A stretch of DNA of 64,000 nucleotides from Novosphingobium sp. MD-1 (GCF_001014975.1 NZ_BBXA01000013.1:310001-374000), one strand, 5' to 3'. Positions 41,235 through 49,235 are shown, counted from the first letter of the stretch. Notes: generated from the letters alone by a model not told the origin. Made by a program: numbers and translations.

Positions 41235-42061
41235 GCCACGCTTCCATTTCGCGCGATCGAGCGGGCGACATCCAGTTCGTCGAGGAGATCGGCGAGCGGC
41301 GGGATGTTGTCGTCCCGCTCGATCATCACGGCAACGTCGGTGCCGAGCTTGCGCATCACCGTTCCGAACAAGGCCCAGACCGGATCGGGCACGGGCTGGT
41401 CGTGCGTGTCGATCAGCAGTTCGCGGCCCTGCGTGTGGCCGGCGAGATGGATTTGGCGAACCTGATCCAGCGGCACGCCCGCGATGTAGGCATGGGCGTC
41501 AAAGCCGTGGTTCACCGCGCTGACGTGAATGTTGTTCACATCGAGCAACAGGCCGCAGCCGGTACGCTGGCACAGCGCGGCGATGAATTCCCACTCGCTC
41601 ATCTCCGCGCCGGTGAAGGCGAGGTAGCTGGACGGGTTCTCGATCACCAGCGTCCGCCGCAGAATGTCCTGCGCCTGTTCGACGTTGCGGCACACCACGT
41701 CCAGCGCTTCTTCGGTATAGGGCAGGGGCAGCAGGTCGTGCGAATTGAACCCGCCGGTGCGCGTCCAGCAAAGGTGATCCGAAACGAGCATCGGCTCCAC
41801 CTCGTCCGCCAGCGCCCTGAGCCGCAGGAGGTAGTCGCGATCAATCCCGTCGGCGGACCCGATCGACATCGAGACGCCGTGCAGCGCCACGGGATGCTTT
41901 TCGCGCACCCGGCGCAGCACGTCGCGCGGGCGCCCGCCAGGGACCATGAAGTTTTCGGAAATGACCTCGACAAAGTCGACCGGAACGTCGCCTTCCAGAA
42001 AGTCATGGTAGTGCGGCTTGCGCAAACCCAGCCCGAAACGGGGAGAGAGGGGAGGTGTCAT
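41225..42061 (-). CDS. bufB: BufB-like DUF692 multinuclear iron oxygenase
   Basis: A 278-residue DUF692 (MNIO) enzyme with a TIM-barrel metal site. The expected ligands appear in DFVEVISENFM, ALHGVSMSIG, LVSDHLCW, VIENPSSYLAF, LLLDVNNIHVSA and IHLAGHTQG. Family members use two or three iron ions and O2 to modify cysteines of secreted precursor peptides, as in bufferins and HvfA. It lies 72 bp behind the cysteine-rich bufA2-like gene; that gap has a CGCGCG-rich inverted repeat which may attenuate transcription and favour the precursor. Confidence 0.92.
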   Translation of the reverse strand: MTPPLSPRFGLGLRKPHYHDFLEGDVPVDFVEVISENFMVPGGRPRDVLRRVREKHPVALHGVSMSIGSADGIDRDYLLRLRALADEVEPMLVSDHLCWTRTGGFNSHDLLPLPYTEEALDVVCRNVEQAQDILRRTLVIENPSSYLAFTGAEMSEWEFIAALCQRTGCGLLLDVNNIHVSAVNHGFDAHAYIAGVPLDQVRQIHLAGHTQGRELLIDTHDQPVPDPVWALFGTVMRKLGTDVAVMIERDDNIPPLADLLDELDVARSIARNGSVAWA

Positions 42062-42133
42062 GAGGGGCGCTCTGGCAGGGTTGGTGCGGACCCGCCGGCC
42101 GCGCGCGAACGCGCGACCGGCACAGGCCGCAAA

Positions 42134-42403
42134 TCAGCGCGGAGCGGTCAGGCTGCCGCCGGCCTTGGTGCATTCGGCGGCGGTCGTGTCCTTGAAACCC
42201 TGACCCTTGCAGTCGTTCATGCCCTTGCAGTCATGGTTGCCCGACTTGCAATCGGACTGGCCCTTGCAGGCGTTGATGCCATAGCAGGCGACCTTGGGCG
42301 CTTCGTGGTGCTTGGCCAGCGCGGGCGTGCTGCCGGCCATCGAGGCGGCGGCGATCAGGGCGGCGGTGGCGGCGAAGCTGATGCTCTTGGTGGACGCTTT
42401 CAT
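42134..42403 (-). CDS. bufA2: BufA2/HvfA-like cysteine-rich bufferin precursor
   Basis: An 89-residue secreted peptide. It has a signal peptide (about 1-30, ending in PALA) and then a core with six cysteines: ACYGINACKGQSDCKSG, NHDCKGMNDCKGQG and a last Cys in AAECTK. The repeated D-C-K-[GS] pattern resembles HvfA-type precursors whose cysteines are converted to metal-binding heterocycles by BufB. It should bind copper or a similar metal in the periplasm. It lies directly behind a SigF-type promoter (42442-42468) and before bufB and bufC. The assignment to BufA2 rather than BufA1 is by cysteine pattern. Confidence 0.85.
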   Translation of the reverse strand: MKASTKSISFAATAALIAAASMAGSTPALAKHHEAPKVACYGINACKGQSDCKSGNHDCKGMNDCKGQGFKDTTAAECTKAGGSLTAPR

Positions 42404-42441
42404 GGTATTCTCCTGAAGACTTGCCTGAGTGGCAACGGTAC

Positions 42442-42468
42442 TTCGGGCGACTGGCTGCGACGGTTACA
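42442..42468 (-). promoter_or_regulatory. SigF-type promoter of bufA2-bufB-bufC
   Basis: On the minus strand the -35 element TGTAACC (42468-42462) is followed by exactly 16 nt and the -10 element CGAA (42445-42442), 39 bp before the bufA2 ATG. This equals the Caulobacter SigF consensus. Confidence 0.85.
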
Positions 42469-42479
42469 GATTTTGCGAG

Positions 42480-43121
42480 TCACCACCGCAGTAATTTCGG
42501 CCCCAGCATCGCCCCCGTCAACGCCGCCAGCGCGATACCGAGCGAATACCAAGTCAGCACGAAAATCGCCGAAACTTCCGGGCAATGCAGGCAATAGAGC
42601 GTGGCCGCCCAGGCGCCCGCCGTGAGGCCGGCGGTGGCGCCCGCCGCGCGCAGCCGCGTGGGGGCCAGTCGCCGGAACGACCAGAGCAGCCCGCCGAAAA
42701 TCGGGATCGCCAGCAGGAATACGTTGCGCGAACAGATCTTCCAGCTCGCGCCCAGCCACATCGCCATCCATTCGGACGATGGCGTCTTGGCCATTTCCGC
42801 AATGCTGATCGCCGCAAGGCCCGCCACCGGCAGGGCCATGATCCACAGCCAGCCGAGCGCCGCGCCGTCGGGCCGGCCCAGCCGCGCGGTCGCCAGTGTC
42901 GCGCAGAGGGCCAGGGACGCGGTGTAGAGCCACTTCATCCAGAATGCGCCGCCATGCATGGCGATCCAGAGATCGGGCCGGAAGCCCAGCCATGCGCCGA
43001 CGGCGAGCAGAGTCCCCCCGCCCCCCAGGATCAAACCGGCGATCAGCCTCCGGCGCAAGGCATGGCGCGGCATGGGTTTGACGTCCTTCGTCAGGCTGTC
43101 GATAAGGTCGTCGGTGTTCAT
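42480..43121 (-). CDS. nrsF: NrsF-type anti-sigma factor (DUF1109)
   Basis: A 213-residue inner-membrane protein with a short cytoplasmic N-terminus (MNTDDLIDSLTKDVKP) and six predicted helices. Family-typical cysteines are in SWKICSRNVF and LYCLHCPEVS. In Caulobacter, NrsF holds SigF inactive and its cysteines sense metals or oxidants. ATG 43121 overlaps the sigma stop by ATGA, giving coupled synthesis of sigma and anti-sigma. It ends just before the bufA2 promoter. Confidence 0.9.
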   Translation of the reverse strand: MNTDDLIDSLTKDVKPMPRHALRRRLIAGLILGGGGTLLAVGAWLGFRPDLWIAMHGGAFWMKWLYTASLALCATLATARLGRPDGAALGWLWIMALPVAGLAAISIAEMAKTPSSEWMAMWLGASWKICSRNVFLLAIPIFGGLLWSFRRLAPTRLRAAGATAGLTAGAWAATLYCLHCPEVSAIFVLTWYSLGIALAALTGAMLGPKLLRW

Positions 43122-43657
43122 TTCAATGTGTCCCTGACCCGTGCGGCGAGCGCTTTCAGCCCGCGATGCACGGATACTTTCACGTCGGATTCGCCCATGG
43201 CGTGCCGAGCGGCGGCTTCGGCCGTACTGAGTCCGTCGATCCGCGTGGCCCGGATCGCGGCCGCCTGTTTGGCCGGGATGGTATCGAGCAGGCGGGAGAC
43301 GTCCGAGCGGGCGTTGCTGGCGTCCTCGAAGCCTTCGACGACTAGAATGTCCTCCAGTCCCTCGATCGCGCACGTCCGCCCGGTACGCCTGAAGCTGTCG
43401 ATCATCTTGTAGCGCGCGATCGCGAAAACCCAGGCCATCAGCGGCCGAGCGGGATCGTATGTGATGCGCCGCTGGTGAACCGCGATCAGTGTTTCCTGGA
43501 CAAGATCTTCCACATCGTCCTCGCGCCCGCTCATCCGGCGGCGATAGAACTGGCGCAGCACTGGCAGCAGCCCGCGCAACAGCAACTGGTGCGCGGCCGC
43601 ATCGCCGTCCAGCCCGCGTGTCATCCACGCCTTCAGTTGATCTTCGCTTGCCTGCAT
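43118..43657 (-). CDS. sigF: ECF sigma factor, SigF type
   Basis: A 179-residue ECF sigma factor. Region 2 covers about residues 25-90 (VEDLVQETLIAVHQRRITYD, then PLMAWVFAIARYKMIDSFRR). Region 4 covers about 120-172 (AIRATRIDGLSTAEAAARHA, then DVKVSVHRGLKALA). It would direct RNA polymerase to the three matching promoters in this locus, including its own. The -10 element of its own promoter ends only about 19 bp before the ATG, so the leader is very short. It is released when NrsF is inactivated by metal stress. Confidence 0.93.
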   Translation of the reverse strand: MQASEDQLKAWMTRGLDGDAAAHQLLLRGLLPVLRQFYRRRMSGREDDVEDLVQETLIAVHQRRITYDPARPLMAWVFAIARYKMIDSFRRTGRTCAIEGLEDILVVEGFEDASNARSDVSRLLDTIPAKQAAAIRATRIDGLSTAEAAARHAMGESDVKVSVHRGLKALAARVRDTLK

Positions 43658-43676
43658 GTGCGTTTCCCGAAGCCGT

Positions 43677-43703
43677 TTCGGGGCGGATGGGCCGATGGTT
43701 ACA
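43677..43703 (-). promoter_or_regulatory. SigF-type promoter of sigF-nrsF
   Basis: On the minus strand TGTAACC (43703-43697), 16 nt and CGAA (43680-43677) match the SigF consensus exactly. It indicates positive autoregulation. Confidence 0.85.
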
Positions 43704-43745
43704 ACCGGACAGGCGATCCGGCAAAAATTTTCCCGGCCGATGATC

Positions 43746-43772
43746 CGTAACCGGAACGCGTCCCTGATCGAA
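43746..43772 (+). promoter_or_regulatory. SigF-type promoter of bufA1-doxX
   Basis: CGTAACC (43746-43752), 16 nt and CGAA (43769-43772) match the consensus except for the first base. It faces right, 63 bp before the bufA1 ATG, back-to-back with the sigF promoter. Confidence 0.82.
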
Positions 43773-43834
43773 ATGCGATGGTCGGACCTGATACGGCCGG
43801 TGGATCAACGAAAACCCGCAAAGGAGAATGAACC

Positions 43835-44098
43835 ATGAAAATCACGCACGCAGCCCTGGCTGCCGCCATCGCCATCGGCGCCAGCACCGCTGTCAGCGCA
43901 GCGGACGCGCCGCAGATGGAAAAGTGCTACGGCGTGGCCAAGGCCGGCAAGAATGACTGCAAGGCCGGCGCCGGCACCAGCTGCGCCGGAACCTCGCGCG
44001 TCGACTATCAGGGCGATGCCTGGAAGCTGGTGAAGGCTGGCACCTGCACGCACATTCGCACGCCAAAGGGCTTCGGGTCGCTAACCCCCCGTACCTGA
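43835..44098 (+). CDS. bufA1: BufA1-like bufferin precursor (DUF2282)
   Basis: An 87-residue secreted DUF2282 protein. It has a signal peptide (about 1-23, ending in VSAAD) and then the family core [35 protein letters not shown] and a final Cys in KAGTCTH, four cysteines in all. In bufferins these are modified by a DUF692 enzyme to bind copper. It is on the opposite strand from bufBC but shares the SigF promoter type, so the one BufBC pair may modify both precursors. A good AAAGGAG ribosome site precedes the ATG. Confidence 0.9.
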   Translation: MKITHAALAAAIAIGASTAVSAADAPQMEKCYGVAKAGKNDCKAGAGTSCAGTSRVDYQGDAWKLVKAGTCTHIRTPKGFGSLTPRT

Positions 44099-44106
44099 AG
44101 CTCCTG

Positions 44107-44145
44107 CCCGGCCGGTTGACTTGCCCCCGTTCCTCACCGGCCGGG
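44107..44145 (+). terminator. hairpin between bufA1 and doxX
   Basis: A perfect 10-bp stem, CCCGGCCGGT/ACCGGCCGGG, with a 19-nt loop starts 9 bp after the bufA1 stop. It is followed by TTCCTTTT, so it may partly terminate or stabilise the bufA1 message and lower expression of doxX. Confidence 0.6.
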
Positions 44146-44172
44146 CCCTTCCTTTTGCCTGGGAGACGGCTC

Positions 44173-44619
44173 ATGAACCCTGAACGCAAATCCGGCTTAG
44201 GCGGCCTTGTCGCGCGGATCGGCAGCGACGACGTGCTGCTCCTGCTCGACCGGCTCGCGATCGCTCCGGTCTTCTTCCTGTCGGGCCGGTCGAAGGTGGA
44301 AGGCCTGTTCACGATCACTGACGGTACATTCGAGCTGTTCCGCAGCGAATATGCGCTGCCCTTGCTGCCGCCGGTGCTGGCGGCGTGGATGGCCACGATC
44401 GCCGAACACCTGTTCTCGACCATGCTGGTCCTTGGCCTCGGCACGCGCATCGCCGCGTTCGGCCTGCTGGGCATGACGGCGGTGATCGAGATCTTCGTCT
44501 ATCCCGATGCCTGGCCCACGCACCTGAGCTGGACGGCGCTGCTGGTGCCGCTCGTCTTGCGCGGAGGCGGACGCTTCTCGCTCGACGGCTTGCTCACCAG
44601 ATCGCGGGCCGCAAGCTAA
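44173..44619 (+). CDS. DoxX-family membrane protein
   Basis: A 148-residue four-helix DoxX protein. It has [17 protein letters not shown] in the first helix region and [20 protein letters not shown] in the third. DoxX proteins often accompany DUF692/DUF2063/DUF2282 genes and SigF regulons, possibly for membrane redox or thiol stress. ATG 44173 follows GGGAG. It probably belongs to the bufA1 transcription unit through the intervening hairpin. Confidence 0.88.
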   Translation: MNPERKSGLGGLVARIGSDDVLLLLDRLAIAPVFFLSGRSKVEGLFTITDGTFELFRSEYALPLLPPVLAAWMATIAEHLFSTMLVLGLGTRIAAFGLLGMTAVIEIFVYPDAWPTHLSWTALLVPLVLRGGGRFSLDGLLTRSRAAS

Positions 44620-44842
44620 AAAGCTCGGCTCGTCGTTTCGCACATAATTCCATGCGCCGGGCCTTATAGACAGGCGAGCGTCGCGGCGGGATACCCGGCG
44701 GAGAGAACCGGGAGAGAACGAGTGGCGACGGTGGCGATGGTATCGTCCATGAGCGAGGCGGAACGGGCCGCGAGTCAGGAAGTAGCAGCGTGCCGCCGTT
44801 TAGGCGGTAAAGTCTCCTTGATCTCCAGCCGCCGGCATCGGC

Positions 44843-46168
44843 ATGGAGCGTGATGGGCGCACGGCGGCGGCGCCCGCGCGCGCCGGTTTTGATGCCTGGT
44901 GGACGCTGACGGTCGTCTCGTCGCTTTACGTGGCGAGTTACCTCAACCGCTTCATCGTCACCATGGTCGTGCCGGACATGAAGGCGAGCCTGCTGCTCAG
45001 CGACTTCCAGGTCGGCATGATCCTGGGGCCTGCCTTCGCCGTGTCCTATGCCGTGGCGGGCGTGCCACTGGGATGGCTCGCGGATCACTATTCGCGCCGG
45101 ATGGTGATTCTGGGCGGCACCATCCTGTTCGCGGCGGCGACTGCCGCGTCCGGCCTTGCCGGCTCGTTCGTGGCGATGCTGGCATTGCGCATATGTGTGG
45201 GCATCGGCGAATCCTCGCTGTCCCCGGCGGCCCTTTCGCTCATCGCCCAGAAATTCCCGCGCGAACGCCTGACCACGGCTATCTCGGTCTTTTCGATGGG
45301 GCCCAAGATGGGCACCGCCTTCGCCTTCGCGCTGGGCGGGATCATCGTGGGTGGCGCGGCCTATGCCACGCGCACCTTGCCGACCTTGCACGCTGTCGAG
45401 CCGTGGCGCCTGGCCTTCGCGATCACCGCCATACCGTCGCTGTTCATCGGCTTGCTGTGCCTGACTTTCCGGGAGCCAGGGCATCCCGACGCGGCGGCCG
45501 GACGAACAGGGAATGCGGATGACAGCGTGCTGCGGTTCCTCGTGGCGCAACGCCGGCTGATGGTTCCCATGCTGGCCGGGTTCGGTCTGTTGCTGATTTG
45601 CGGCCAAAGCCTGATTTCCTGGGTTCCCTCGTATCTCCAGCGACAGTTCCATTGGGAGCCGGTCAGCTACGGCCCGGTGCTCGGCCTGATCAGCACCGTC
45701 GGGGCCGCCTCGCTGGTGGTCAAGGGCATGATCATGGACCGGCTGTTCGCGCGGGGCATTCGCGATATTCACATCCGCTTCTACACCTGGCTGCTGATCG
45801 CGACGTGCCCGATCACGGTGGCGGCCTTTCTGGTGCAAGGCCGCGTGGCGTTCGTGCTGTGCTATGCGGTGGCCGGCGTTATCACCATTCCCTGCCTGGC
45901 CTACGCCTCGGTGGCGATCCAGATGATCGCGCCGCCGACGTTGCGCGGCCGCGTCTTTGCCCTGTTCTCGATACCGCTTGCCTTGCTGGGCGGCCTCGGC
46001 CCCCCTTTGGTCGGCGCGATCACCGACTACGTGTTCCATGATGAAGCGCGGTTGGGCTGGGCATTGAGCATCCTGCTGGGGACGGCCATCCCGCTTGCGA
46101 TCGTTGCCTTGCGCGTGTGTCTGCCCGCCTTGCGCCAAGCGATCGATGCCAACGAGCCGTCGAGGTGA
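44843..46168 (+). CDS. MFS transporter (12 TM)
   Basis: A 441-residue major facilitator. The first helix has ASYLNRFIVTMVVPDMKASL, motif A is GWLADHYSRRMVILGG, and helix 4-5 reads RICVGIGESSLSPAA, close in type to the carriers at 2241 and 21319. The 223-bp gap upstream has a small hairpin (TGCCGCC-gttta-GGCGGTA, 44791-44809) that could be an operator. It precedes the HTH-citrate-synthase gene, and between them is a repeated AT-rich box. A tricarboxylate or related acid would fit the neighbours, but this is inference. Confidence 0.87.
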   Translation: MERDGRTAAAPARAGFDAWWTLTVVSSLYVASYLNRFIVTMVVPDMKASLLLSDFQVGMILGPAFAVSYAVAGVPLGWLADHYSRRMVILGGTILFAAATAASGLAGSFVAMLALRICVGIGESSLSPAALSLIAQKFPRERLTTAISVFSMGPKMGTAFAFALGGIIVGGAAYATRTLPTLHAVEPWRLAFAITAIPSLFIGLLCLTFREPGHPDAAAGRTGNADDSVLRFLVAQRRLMVPMLAGFGLLLICGQSLISWVPSYLQRQFHWEPVSYGPVLGLISTVGAASLVVKGMIMDRLFARGIRDIHIRFYTWLLIATCPITVAAFLVQGRVAFVLCYAVAGVITIPCLAYASVAIQMIAPPTLRGRVFALFSIPLALLGGLGPPLVGAITDYVFHDEARLGWALSILLGTAIPLAIVALRVCLPALRQAIDANEPSR

Positions 46169-46174
46169 GCACGG

Positions 46175-46211
46175 TTGACGTGGATATATCAACCTTGACG
46201 TTGATTTATCC
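46175..46211. promoter_or_regulatory. nested direct and inverted repeats before the HTH-citrate synthase gene
   Basis: TTGACGTGGATATATC (46175) and TTGACGTTGATTTATC (46195) form a direct repeat with a 20-bp period (14 of 16 match). The same bases also make the inverted repeat GGATATATCAAC-N6-GTTGATTTATCC (11 of 12). The array ends 2 bp before the ATG at 46214, so a bound protein would block transcription. The half-site GTTGATATATC also occurs in the MarR palindrome at 29214. Confidence 0.55.
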
Positions 46212-46213
46212 AT

Positions 46214-47440
46214 ATGAAATCCCGGGACGCGATGGATGAGGAATACATTTCGGCGGAGGAGGCGGCCGCATTGCTGGGCGTCAGCGTCACCACGCTTTAC
46301 GCCTATGTCAGCCGTAAGGGGCTGCGTTCGCAACCGGTGCCGGGCTCGCGTTCGCGCCGCTACTGGCGCGACGACGTGGAAAGGCTGCGGCGCAAGGGCC
46401 GGCAACCGGCGTTCGCGCCCGGTGAATTGCAGCGCGAAAGCCGCATTACCCTGCTGACCGAGCATGGCCCCTATTATCGTGGGCGCAGCGCTGCCGAGCT
46501 GGCGGAAACATCCTCGGTCGAGGCGGTGGCGGCGCTGTTGTGGGACGTGGAGGAGGAAAAGGCCTTCACCGCCCGTGCGCCGCGCTGTCCTGCGCATTTC
46601 GTGGAGCTGGACGCCTTGCTGGCGGGCGAGCCGGCGGTCGATCGCGCGGTGGCCCATCTGCCCTTCCTGGAACACGCCAACGCCCATGCGCACGATCTGA
46701 CGCCGATCGGCATGGCGCGGTCCGGGGCCGACATCATTCGCTGGCTGACCGCGATTTTCCTGCGCCGGTCCGAACCCTCGGTCCGGCCGATCCACGAGCA
46801 GTTCGGCGCGGCGTTGCGGCTTGAACCGGCGGTGACCGATCTGGTGCGGCGGTTGCTGATCCTGGGCGCGGACCACGGCTTCGAGGAGGGGACCTATGCC
46901 GTGCGCGCGGTGGCGAGCACGGGCGTTACCCCGTGGCGGTCGGTCGCGGCCGGGTTGATGATCCACGCCGGCCGCAGCAGCAAGTTCGGGCACAGTCTTG
47001 CCGCGCGGCAGTTCGTGGCGGAGACGATCGAGGCGGCGGATCCGGAAGAACCGATCGCCCGGCGGATGCGCGAGCACGAGCCGCTGCCGGGCTTCGAAAG
47101 CCGCCTCTATGCGGGCGGCGATCCGCGGGCACGCGTGCTGGTGGACTATTGCGACGCGGCGCTGGGCGATGATCCCGCCTATGCCCGGTTTCGTCACGCC
47201 TTGCGCTATGCCGAGGACGTGCTGGACCGGAAGCCCGCCTTTTCGCTGCTGTCCGCCTTCGTCACGGCGCGGATCGGCCTGGCGGGGGACGCGGCGCTGC
47301 GCGGACCAAGCGCCACCCAGTCGCCATTTCTCATCGGCCGCGCGATCGGCTGGATCGCGCACGCTTCGGAACAGTACCAGCTTGGCGAAGCCGGCCGGCG
47401 CGAACAGGTGTACAAGGGGCCGCTACCCCCCGTGGCATGA
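46214..47440 (+). CDS. HTH-citrate synthase-like fusion protein
   Basis: A 408-residue protein with an N-terminal MerR/excisionase-type helix-turn-helix (about 10-60: SAEEAAALLGVSVTTLYAYV and RSRRYWRDDVERLRRKG) joined to a citrate-synthase domain. The latter keeps His221 in LGADHGFEEGTYAVRAVAST and a C-terminal IGRAIGWIAHASEQYQ. The usual GPLHGGA segment with the second catalytic histidine is replaced by GRSSKFGHSL. It may be a low-activity synthase or a metabolite-sensing regulator, perhaps binding the repeats just upstream. Similar HTH fusions are annotated as citrate synthases in proteobacteria. Confidence 0.82.
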   Translation: MKSRDAMDEEYISAEEAAALLGVSVTTLYAYVSRKGLRSQPVPGSRSRRYWRDDVERLRRKGRQPAFAPGELQRESRITLLTEHGPYYRGRSAAELAETSSVEAVAALLWDVEEEKAFTARAPRCPAHFVELDALLAGEPAVDRAVAHLPFLEHANAHAHDLTPIGMARSGADIIRWLTAIFLRRSEPSVRPIHEQFGAALRLEPAVTDLVRRLLILGADHGFEEGTYAVRAVASTGVTPWRSVAAGLMIHAGRSSKFGHSLAARQFVAETIEAADPEEPIARRMREHEPLPGFESRLYAGGDPRARVLVDYCDAALGDDPAYARFRHALRYAEDVLDRKPAFSLLSAFVTARIGLAGDAALRGPSATQSPFLIGRAIGWIAHASEQYQLGEAGRREQVYKGPLPPVA

Positions 47441-47446
47441 TGGCAA

Positions 47447-47481
47447 GCAGGGGCGTAACCAAGGTTCGGCCACGCCCCTGC
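47447..47481. terminator. bidirectional terminator hairpin
   Basis: A perfect 10-bp stem, GCAGGGGCGT/ACGCCCCTGC, with a 15-nt loop fills the 47-bp gap between the convergent citrate-synthase-like and DUF4387 genes. There is no clear T-tract. Confidence 0.6.
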
Positions 47482-47487
47482 GCGCGC

Positions 47488-47799
47488 TCAATCCAGCTCG
47501 ATGTCGAGCAGGCGGACATATTGCTGCCCGCAGTGCATGTCGCGCTCCACTTCGCCGCCCTGTGGAGAGGTGCGTGGGTAGGACACTTTCAGCACGTGAA
47601 GGCTGTCGACCGGGAAGTATTTCACCAGCGCGGGATCGGCACCGAACAGCCGGGCGAAGGTGTCGCCTCCCAGCGCCGGGCTGCGCGCGTACCGGGCATA
47701 GCTTTCGGCATCCTTGAAGAAGAAATCGACCGTCACCCAGTACGGGCCGGCATTCTTGGAGCGGACCAGGCGGCAAACCTCGTTGACCGTTGCCATCAC
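47488..47799 (-). CDS. DUF4387 protein (AtuA-associated)
   Basis: A 103-residue protein with the DUF4387 start VRSKNAGPYWVTVDFFFKD and a C-terminal YVRLLDIELD. DUF4387 genes nearly always follow an AtuA-like gene, and some proteins fuse the two, so it is probably a subunit of the same enzyme. GTG 47799 overlaps the AtuA stop (an ATG lies one codon further in). The reaction is unknown. Confidence 0.82.
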   Translation of the reverse strand: MMATVNEVCRLVRSKNAGPYWVTVDFFFKDAESYARYARSPALGGDTFARLFGADPALVKYFPVDSLHVLKVSYPRTSPQGGEVERDMHCGQQYVRLLDIELD

Positions 47800-49199
47800 G
47801 CAGCCTCCTCAAGCGCCAGATCGACCCATTCGGTGCGGACGAGCTCCATCGGATCGTCGCATTCGACCACGTGGTTGAGCCGGAACTCGTAGACCGGACC
47901 GCGCTCTATGTCCGCCGGGGTGAAGGCGAAGCCGTAGCTGGGCATTTCCTCGTGCTCGGGCATGTACATGTGGAAGAAATAGGGATTGCACGCCTTGGCG
48001 ATCTGCGTGGCCATTTCCTGCGTATCGGCGGTGGCGACGAACAGCACGCCAACCTCGCGCGGGGCCGGCGTGCCGGCCGGCACCTTGTCGCCGGAAACCG
48101 CGTTCCAGCCGTAGAGGCGCAGCGAAAGGTGAAAGTCGCGGGCCGCTTCGCCCACCGCCTTGTGGACGCGATCGTACAGCACCCCCAGCATCCGGTCGTG
48201 AAACGCGTCCAGGTTGTTGAGGACCACGGGGTCCTGGATGCCGACGAGCATGACCGTCTGGAAGCGGCCGCTGGAGGCGCCCTCCAGCTTCATCGTGTAG
48301 GGCTTTGGCTCCCACACCGATCCGGTGACCTTCACCGTGCGTGGATCAATCTGGGCATAACGCGACGCGATGACGTCCAGAACGCCTCCGGGCTCGACAA
48401 GGCGGAACGGATCGCTGTTTTCGTAGAGCATATGTGCCGAGACGCTGTGCGGCGTGCAGCGGTTGGCCGTGCTGAGGGGTTCGACCTCGAAGCTGTCCCG
48501 GTCGATCCGCAGCAGCACGCCAGCGCCTTCTTCTACCTTTTCCGTGCATTGCGCGCCGCATTCGGCGATCTTGCCGGCATGCCAGCTCGGGCCGGCCGGC
48601 GCGCCTTTCCACAGCGCATAGCTGGCGATCACGGCGGTGTCGGTGGTGCGGCCGCCCAGGATGATATCCGCGCCGGCGTCGAGCGCGGCGATGTAGGGCT
48701 CTGGCCCCAAGGCGGCGACGATGTGGTCGCACGCATCTATCGTGGCGTCGTCGAGCGCGCCGAGCGGAGCCAGCGGACGAATCCGGCCCGCTGCGTTCTT
48801 CGCCTTGACCGTCGCCTTGTCCAGTTCGGAACGCAGCAGCGCGATCTTTGGCCTGATGCCCAATTCACGCGCGATCTCCACCGCGATATCGCGCGTCCAG
48901 TCCAGGTTCTTGTCACCGCCGGCCTGTCCGCTGGTGCCGATCACGATGGGGATGCCTGCCGCCCAGGCCTGCTTCATCATTATTTCCAGGTCGCGCTTCA
49001 CCGACTGGCGGTTGTTCTTGGAAATGCCAAGCGCGAGATAGGCCGCGCCGCTGTCGGTCGAGCCGGCGTCCGACGCGATCACCATGGCACCCTTGGCGAT
49101 GCCATAGGCAACCTCGTCCTCGCGCACGCCGGCGCCAAGCGAGCCGGCCGGGACGAGGACCGATATGGGCTTGGACGGATTGTCCTTGGGTTCTGTCAT
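47796..49199 (-). CDS. AtuA-like protein (DUF1446, acyclic terpene utilisation family)
   Basis: A 467-residue DUF1446 protein. It has VLVPAGSLGAGVREDEVAYG at the N-terminus, SDAGSTDSGAAYLALG, IVIGTSGQAGGDKNLDWTRD, ILGGRTTDTAVIASYALW and LRLYGWNAVSGDKVPAG. AtuA is needed for growth on citronellol-type terpenes in Pseudomonas, but its reaction is unclear; relatives occur in tricarboxylate and branched-acid gene sets. Here it lies between the CitMHS carrier (36-bp gap) and DUF4387 (overlap). That favours a citrate-like or methyl-branched acid as substrate. Confidence 0.85.
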   Translation of the reverse strand: MTEPKDNPSKPISVLVPAGSLGAGVREDEVAYGIAKGAMVIASDAGSTDSGAAYLALGISKNNRQSVKRDLEIMMKQAWAAGIPIVIGTSGQAGGDKNLDWTRDIAVEIARELGIRPKIALLRSELDKATVKAKNAAGRIRPLAPLGALDDATIDACDHIVAALGPEPYIAALDAGADIILGGRTTDTAVIASYALWKGAPAGPSWHAGKIAECGAQCTEKVEEGAGVLLRIDRDSFEVEPLSTANRCTPHSVSAHMLYENSDPFRLVEPGGVLDVIASRYAQIDPRTVKVTGSVWEPKPYTMKLEGASSGRFQTVMLVGIQDPVVLNNLDAFHDRMLGVLYDRVHKAVGEAARDFHLSLRLYGWNAVSGDKVPAGTPAPREVGVLFVATADTQEMATQIAKACNPYFFHMYMPEHEEMPSYGFAFTPADIERGPVYEFRLNHVVECDDPMELVRTEWVDLALEEAA

Positions 49200-49235
49200 G
49201 TCATGCTTCCATCGTCAGCGGTTTGTTCGGAAAAG

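Noticed and set aside
44594..47362. A 922-codon open frame on the minus strand opposite the MFS and citrate-synthase-like genes
   Set aside because: It is antisense to two well-supported genes, and its translation is rich in Arg, His, Gln and Gly with no domain, as is usual for long chance frames in GC-rich DNA.
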